This document shows positions 4,710 through 8,016 of a stretch of 8,016 bases of DNA, piece after piece. The position numbers and the translations under genes were made by a program. The stretch covers positions 1 through 8,016 of the forward strand of contig FR901550.1 of NCBI GenBank assembly GCA_000438015.1. The letters run 5' to 3'. The notes under the pieces were generated by a model that worked only from the letters and a program-made list of their open reading frames with translations, made no database searches and had not been told where the DNA came from. Origin of the DNA: Coraliomargarita sp. CAG:312. GTDB taxonomy: Bacteria; Verrucomicrobiota; Verrucomicrobiia; Opitutales; Intestinicryptomonadaceae. The first letter of the stretch is position 1; every line of letters begins with the position of its first letter.

Positions 4710-5186
4710 TTATATATTAGTTTTATGTCCGATAATAAATGGCATCAAAATTCCCAACGCAAATGTGATTATATTTCCAACTAACACCAACATCCAGGCT
4801 TTCCTGTTCTTCTCAAATTCTTTATTGCGGTATAAGACTAATTTTACAAATATAAACGCCGCCCAATATTCGACAAGCGTATTAAAGAGTATTATCCAAA
4901 CTGCGTTAAAAACCCAACCCGAAAACGAAAAAGTTCCTTTATTAATAAGATAGTCGTGTAATAACGTCGGAATTAGGGCGCTAAATTGAATTACAGGTAT
5001 CACGGCGCACATCGTTGTGACGAAATTTGCAACTATCGATGTCGATAGCCCCATCGCAAAATTTTTGCCACAAAAAGCCCTGCTAAAGAAATATGCCTCA
5101 ATTGCAATACTTGGCAATATTACATACCATAATGTCAAGTAATCAGCGTAATATAATGCAGGCCAAACGACGTTTGCAATAAACAT
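4710..5186 (-). CDS. Integral membrane protein of unknown function
   Basis: This 158-aa protein is almost entirely hydrophobic, with four or five membrane segments (about 4-34, 43-76, 88-118, 130-153) and a positively charged loop before the last (YRNKEFEKNRK, 119-129), which by the positive-inside rule should face the cytoplasm. The start is the ATG at 5186, because the frame meets a stop shortly upstream. No SD is visible. A buried Glu30 in the first hydrophobic region and Glu106 in the third are notable for a membrane protein and might be functional. I do not recognise a family. The pattern W-P-A-L...L..WYV.P...IE recalls small membrane proteins of unknown function scattered among Gram-negative anaerobes, but this is an impression. 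Composition is AT-rich, like the island around it. Confidence 0.65.
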   Translation of the reverse strand: MFIANVVWPALYYADYLTLWYVILPSIAIEAYFFSRAFCGKNFAMGLSTSIVANFVTTMCAVIPVIQFSALIPTLLHDYLINKGTFSFSGWVFNAVWIILFNTLVEYWAAFIFVKLVLYRNKEFEKNRKAWMLVLVGNIITFALGILMPFIIGHKTNI

Positions 5187-5247
5187 AGAATATTACATAA
5201 TTATTTCTTTGCATGAAGTAAAGCTTTTACCATTGTGCTTATTGCAG

Positions 5248-5271
5248 AAATGCGCCCTTGCGCATTTTTTT
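5248..5271 (+). terminator. Rho-independent terminator shape, rightward
   Basis: AAATGCGC (5248-5255) pairs perfectly with GCGCATTT (5260-5267) over a CCTT tetraloop, and the T run extends to 5271. The shape is convincing for rightward transcription, yet no rightward gene ends nearby (the closest ends at 4521). It may stop read-through or antisense transcription, or belong to an unseen transcript. Confidence 0.6.
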
Positions 5272-5344
5272 ATCGATCAAATCGTCGCAAAGAGGTTATT
5301 GTCCTATAGATTTGCCATCTTTTATAACCGCGATATAATACACC

Positions 5345-5374
5345 AAAAAAAGGCAGTTGTTCCAAATGCCTTTT
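5345..5374 (-). terminator. Rho-independent terminator for the cupin gene
   Basis: On the minus strand AAAAGGCA (5374-5367) pairs with TGCCTTTT (5355-5348) and is followed by a run of seven T (complement of 5351-5345, partly shared with the stem). Inside, a further GTT/AAC pairing is separated by one mismatch. It lies about 110 bases past the leftward cupin stop, the expected place and orientation. Confidence 0.6.
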
Positions 5375-5387
5375 ATTGATAGGCAGG

Positions 5388-5452
5388 GCTGTAAGAATAT
5401 CCAAGCGAGCGTGTCATAATTTAAAAACCGCTTTTTTAGCAGGTCTTACAGC
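5388..5452. repeat. 9-bp inverted repeat in the cupin 3' region
   Basis: GCTGTAAGA (5388-5396) and TCTTACAGC (5444-5452) are exact complements 47 bases apart. The enclosed stretch contains the weaker inverted pair TAAAAA/TTTTTA. It lies between the cupin stop and its terminator, so it may fold in the 3' UTR, or mark the ends of a tiny insertion. The rest of 5187-5481 shows no confident gene; a 44-codon leftward frame (5404-5270, TTG start) was not accepted. Confidence 0.5.
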
Positions 5453-5481
5453 TCAAACCGGCAACGCATTATTTTGATCCC

Positions 5482-5820
5482 TTATTTGGGAAACACAACG
5501 GTTAGAATCCACTTGAACGCCTCGGGGGCGAATACTGAATGCTCGATGCCTGCCGGCATAACAATAGTTTCTCCGGATTTTAAAATATGCTGTTTCCCGC
5601 CAATTGTGAAGCGCCCCGCGCCATCCAATACGGTTGCCATAGCGTCTCCTGTTGAATCGTGCGAGCCTATTTCCTCTCCTTTATCAAATGCAAATAAGGT
5701 AATGCTTACTCTGTCGTTTTGCGCGAGCGTTTTGCTTATTATTTGTCCGGGGTGGACTTCAATCAAATCGGAAAGTTTTAATATTTCGCCCTTGGGTATG
5801 TTTTTTAGTATTTGCTTCAT
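5482..5820 (-). CDS. Small single-domain cupin protein
   Basis: This 112-aa cytosolic beta-barrel covers one cupin_2 domain and little else. Cupin motif 1 spans about 48-69 (G48, H54, ending VLDGAG) and motif 2 about 83-98 (SGETIVMPAGIEHS, with His94). The metal site looks reduced: His54 and His94 are present, the second His of HxH is Ser56, and the usual Glu position is Ala60, with Asp59 beside it. This variant, with H-x3-GDA in place of the full ligand set, is familiar among small cupins of anaerobes whose substrates are unknown. The start is the ATG at 5820; no SD is seen. It diverges from the CoA-disulfide/persulfide reductase across a 376-bp region, so co-regulation and a role in redox or sulfur metabolism are possible but inferred. 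A terminator follows at 5345-5374. Confidence 0.8.
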   Translation of the reverse strand: MKQILKNIPKGEILKLSDLIEVHPGQIISKTLAQNDRVSITLFAFDKGEEIGSHDSTGDAMATVLDGAGRFTIGGKQHILKSGETIVMPAGIEHSVFAPEAFKWILTVVFPK

Positions 5821-6196
5821 ATTTCATTGCTTGTTATCGGATTCTTTGCGCAAAGATTAAAATCGCCTCCGTCAATCTGTTTTTGTATTTAGGTTTCTAT
5901 AGTATTGCAATAGCCGTTTTATGAATCTTTGTTTGCTCAGTGTTGCCCAATTGCAAAAATTTTTGCCCCATATTGCAGCATTTTTTTGCGACTTATTAGC
6001 GAGCGTAAATGCGCAATATAAGCCTAAAGCTGTTTGTTGGAGCTATTGTGGGTTAAATCTGCATGCGCTCCGCCGATATTAAACCGGTTGGGGTTTCGGC
6101 CTATTTGCGTCCAATTCTCAATAGTATTCTGGTATCGAAAAGACTTGTTATCACTCCAACATAAATTATCTTCGTATCCCAACATTGCATCTATTT
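5821..6196. other. Divergent promoter region between cupin and reductase genes
   Basis: No gene is seen. Palindromes TATTGCAATA (5903-5912) and GCAAAAATTTTTGC (5953-5966) are followed by more TTGC motifs, so that TTGC starts at 5943, 5951, 5963, 5973 and 5986, roughly one helical turn apart. Further right, two abutting stems occur: GGAGC (6039-6043)/GCTCC (6067-6071), and GCCG (6072-6075) plus AAACC (6081-6085) with GGTTT (6092-6096) plus CGGC (6097-6100). These fit a regulator-binding cluster and a possible folded leader. Confidence 0.45.
6145..6172 (+). promoter_or_regulatory. Possible promoter of the reductase operon
   Basis: TTGTTA (6145-6150) and TATCTT (6167-6172) are spaced 16 bp and each matches consensus in four of six positions. 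Transcription would begin near 6179, about 18 bases before the ATG at 6197, which leaves a very short leader without an SD. Confidence 0.3.
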
Positions 6197-7834
6197 ATGA
6201 AAAAGTCTAAAAAAATTGTCATTATAGGGGGAGTCGCCGCTGGAGCAAGTTGCGCCGCCCGTTTAAGGCGTTTGGACGAAACTGCCCAGATTCTTATCCT
6301 TGAGCGAGGAGAATACGTTTCCTATGCAAACTGCGGCCTGCCGTACCATATTGGAGGCGTCATTTCTGACAGGGACGATTTAATAGTTACAAAACCTGAA
6401 AAATTTTTGGCATGGTTTAATATAGAAGTTAGACTACATTCCGAAGTTTTGTCTATCGACAGGGCAAGTAGGCGCGTTTTGGTAAAAAATATAGAAAAAG
6501 AATATTTTGAAGAATACGATATCCTCGTTATTGCCACGGGTGCAAAGGCGTTTTCGCCAAAAACCTATGGAGATGAAAGCGGAAGGGTGCGGCATTTATG
6601 GACTCTACCGGATATGGACGGCATTATCGCTTCTCTCAAAACGGATTCACCGTCGGTTACCATTGTTGGCGGGGGATTTATCGGGCTTGAAACCGCTGAA
6701 AACTTGCGCCACAGGGGCGTCGAAGTAAACCTTGTGCAAAGAAGCGGCCATGTACTGCCGGTATTTGACGCAGAAATGGCGCGACCATTGGCGGTCGAAT
6801 TGAAAAATATGGGGGTAAATGTGTTGTTCGGGCGCGTCGTAAAAAGGTACGAAGAGTCAGAAGGCGGAATCTATACGATTCTTGACGACGGGCAGCGCCT
6901 ATTCTCAAACTTGGTGATATCGTCAACTGGCGTAAAGCCAAATTCAAAATTGGCTTTGGATGCGGATATAGAATGTTCTAAAGACGGCTTTATAAAAGTC
7001 GACGAACATATGAAAACTTCCGATCCAAATATTTATGCCGCGGGCGACGTCGTTGAAATTGCCGAGCCAATTTTCAATTCAAAAACGCACATCCCTCTGG
7101 CTGGTCCCGCCAACAAGCAGGGCAGGATTGTAGCCGACAATATAGCGGGAATTCCGAGTTCATATAAGGGCACATACGGTGCGTCTGTCTTAAAACTGGG
7201 AAGCCTTACCGCAGCGAGCGTGGGTATGACTGAAAAGCGCTTAAAGTCCGCAGGGAAAAAGTATATTAAAATATATACCCACCCGTCTTCCTCTGCGTCG
7301 TATTATCCCGGCGCTACAAGGATGGATGCAAAACTAATGTTTTCGGAAGACGGGACTATATTGGGTGCGCAAATCATAGGGCAAAGCGGCGTTGACAAGC
7401 GCATAGACACCATAGCCCAGGCAATGTTTAATGGCTTAAAAGCGTGGACTCTTGGAGAGCTTGAGTTGTCGTACGCGCCTCCGTTTAGCTCCGCGAAAGA
7501 TCCAGTAAACTACCTTGGCTATGTGGCCTCAAATGTGCTATCGGGAAAATCAACCCCCGTTTACGCTGACGAAATTCCCGAAGGAGCTGTAATTTTAGAC
7601 GTGCGCGAACCGTCTGAAACAGCAAACGGCAAAATTCCGGGGTCTGTAAACATTCCTTTGGGGCAGTTGAGGACTCGCCTAAATGAAATAGACAAAAACC
7701 GTCTTATCGTCTGCTCTTGCCAGGTGGGACTCCGCGGATATTTGGCTGAGCGGATACTTAAACAAAACGGGTTTAACGCCGCAAATCTTTCCGGCGGGTA
7801 TTTAACTTGGAAAGCCTTAAACTCAAAGCAATAA
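6197..7834 (+). CDS. cdr: CoA-disulfide/persulfide reductase fused to a rhodanese domain
   Basis: Predicted cytosolic NAD(P)H- and FAD-dependent reductase, 545 aa. It reduces CoA disulfide or, as known for rhodanese fusions of the Npsr type, CoA persulfide and polysulfide to sulfide. Order: FAD fold with GGVAAG (11-16); single redox Cys46 in SYANCGLPY, typical of CoADR in place of a CxxxxC pair; ATG-type motif at IATGA (112-116); NAD(P)H fold with GGGFIG (158-163); FAD-contacting AAGD (281-284); dimerisation domain (about 325-440) with YYPGA and YAPPFSSAKDPVN, whose tyrosines match those implicated in Staphylococcus aureus CoADR; rhodanese (about 455-545) with loop CQVGLR and sulfur-carrying Cys508. 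The frame opens at a TTG at 6185, but the ATG at 6197 puts the usual short basic lead (MKKSKK) before the first strand. A second rhodanese gene follows after one base, so they are almost certainly cotranscribed. Physiological substrate is inferred. Confidence 0.92.
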   Translation: MKKSKKIVIIGGVAAGASCAARLRRLDETAQILILERGEYVSYANCGLPYHIGGVISDRDDLIVTKPEKFLAWFNIEVRLHSEVLSIDRASRRVLVKNIEKEYFEEYDILVIATGAKAFSPKTYGDESGRVRHLWTLPDMDGIIASLKTDSPSVTIVGGGFIGLETAENLRHRGVEVNLVQRSGHVLPVFDAEMARPLAVELKNMGVNVLFGRVVKRYEESEGGIYTILDDGQRLFSNLVISSTGVKPNSKLALDADIECSKDGFIKVDEHMKTSDPNIYAAGDVVEIAEPIFNSKTHIPLAGPANKQGRIVADNIAGIPSSYKGTYGASVLKLGSLTAASVGMTEKRLKSAGKKYIKIYTHPSSSASYYPGATRMDAKLMFSEDGTILGAQIIGQSGVDKRIDTIAQAMFNGLKAWTLGELELSYAPPFSSAKDPVNYLGYVASNVLSGKSTPVYADEIPEGAVILDVREPSETANGKIPGSVNIPLGQLRTRLNEIDKNRLIVCSCQVGLRGYLAERILKQNGFNAANLSGGYLTWKALNSKQ

Positions 7835-7835
7835 A

Positions 7836-8016
7836 ATGGAAAATCAGCTATATAGGAACCAAATAGATTTCAATGACATTCCCGAGGATGCCGTTATCCT
7901 TGACGTCCGCAATGCGGCCGAGCATTCTGAAATCTCCTTAAAGCGCGGGCACTATTTTATGGAACTGCCGCGTTTCGACGCTAAAAACTTTATAAAAGAG
8001 TGCCGTTTAGCGGACC
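7836..8016 (+). CDS. Rhodanese-like protein, 3' end outside window
   Basis: Sixty codons from the ATG at 7836 are visible, and the frame is open at the window edge. The start lies one base after the stop of the reductase, so it is translated from the same message and perhaps coupled to it. Residues 12-25 (FNDIPEDAVILDVR) match the opening of a rhodanese domain and closely resemble the corresponding DEIPEGAVILDVRE in the reductase fusion. The following region, with AAEHSEISLKRGHYFMELP in place of the usual GHIPGAINIP, keeps the family layout but is diverged. The active-site loop, and therefore whether it is catalytic, lies beyond the window. Likely role: sulfane-sulfur carrier or transferase working with the reductase. 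Confidence 0.75.
   Translation, partial: MENQLYRNQIDFNDIPEDAVILDVRNAAEHSEISLKRGHYFMELPRFDAKNFIKECRLAD

Noticed and set aside
5270..5404. 44-codon leftward frame and a neighbouring frame containing IAVIKDGKSIG
   Set aside because: Both cross the cupin terminator and lack a good start; too short to support without a search.
6322..6947. Extra frames inside the reductase gene on both strands
   Set aside because: Shadows of a strongly conserved flavoprotein reading frame.
1..8016. CRISPR array, integron attC array, tRNA or rRNA genes
   Set aside because: No regularly spaced repeats, no convincing attC core pairs, no T-loop in a tRNA setting and no rRNA signature were found.

Overview
The window looks like an accessory stretch of a moderately AT-rich bacterial chromosome, probably from an anaerobe. 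Almost no gene has a recognisable Shine-Dalgarno sequence, as in Bacteroidota, Verrucomicrobiota and relatives. The recombinase relic recalls integrases I associate with Verrucomicrobiota (Opitutales-like gut lineages). That taxonomic guess is an impression, not a search result.

Bases 1-2600 form a decayed mobile-element module. A repeat- and palindrome-rich leader (1-431) precedes a tyrosine recombinase relic (432-1708). The relic is broken by two +1 frame changes and carries a 72-bp in-frame tandem duplication. An apparently intact guanine deaminase (1763-2245) follows, then a 100-aa helix-turn-helix protein (2294-2596) that resembles an excisionase or small regulator. The recombinase and HTH genes share an upstream sequence block, and in both an inverted repeat runs over the start codon. 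This points to common control, or to shared recombinase/excisionase binding sites.

Bases 2597-3095 hold no convincing gene. They contain two strong hairpins, two TATAAT boxes and a GC-richer stretch of about 290 nt that folds into several helices and ends in a hairpin with a T-rich tail. This is the best candidate for something undescribed: a structured non-coding RNA, or failing that a relic of a mobile element.

Bases 3096-5186 form an AT-rich island. It holds two unlinked leftward membrane-protein genes (one DUF1648-like), one doubtful rightward ORF, a 9-codon ORF with the window's only well-formed SD-plus-ATG, and several palindromes.

Bases 5187-8016 are more ordinary. A small leftward cupin gene diverges from a rightward CoA-disulfide/persulfide reductase fused to a rhodanese domain, and the two are separated by a 376-bp region rich in TTGC motifs. 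A second rhodanese-like gene starts one base after the reductase stop and runs off the window. Together these suggest reactive-sulfur or thiol-redox metabolism, with the cupin possibly accessory.
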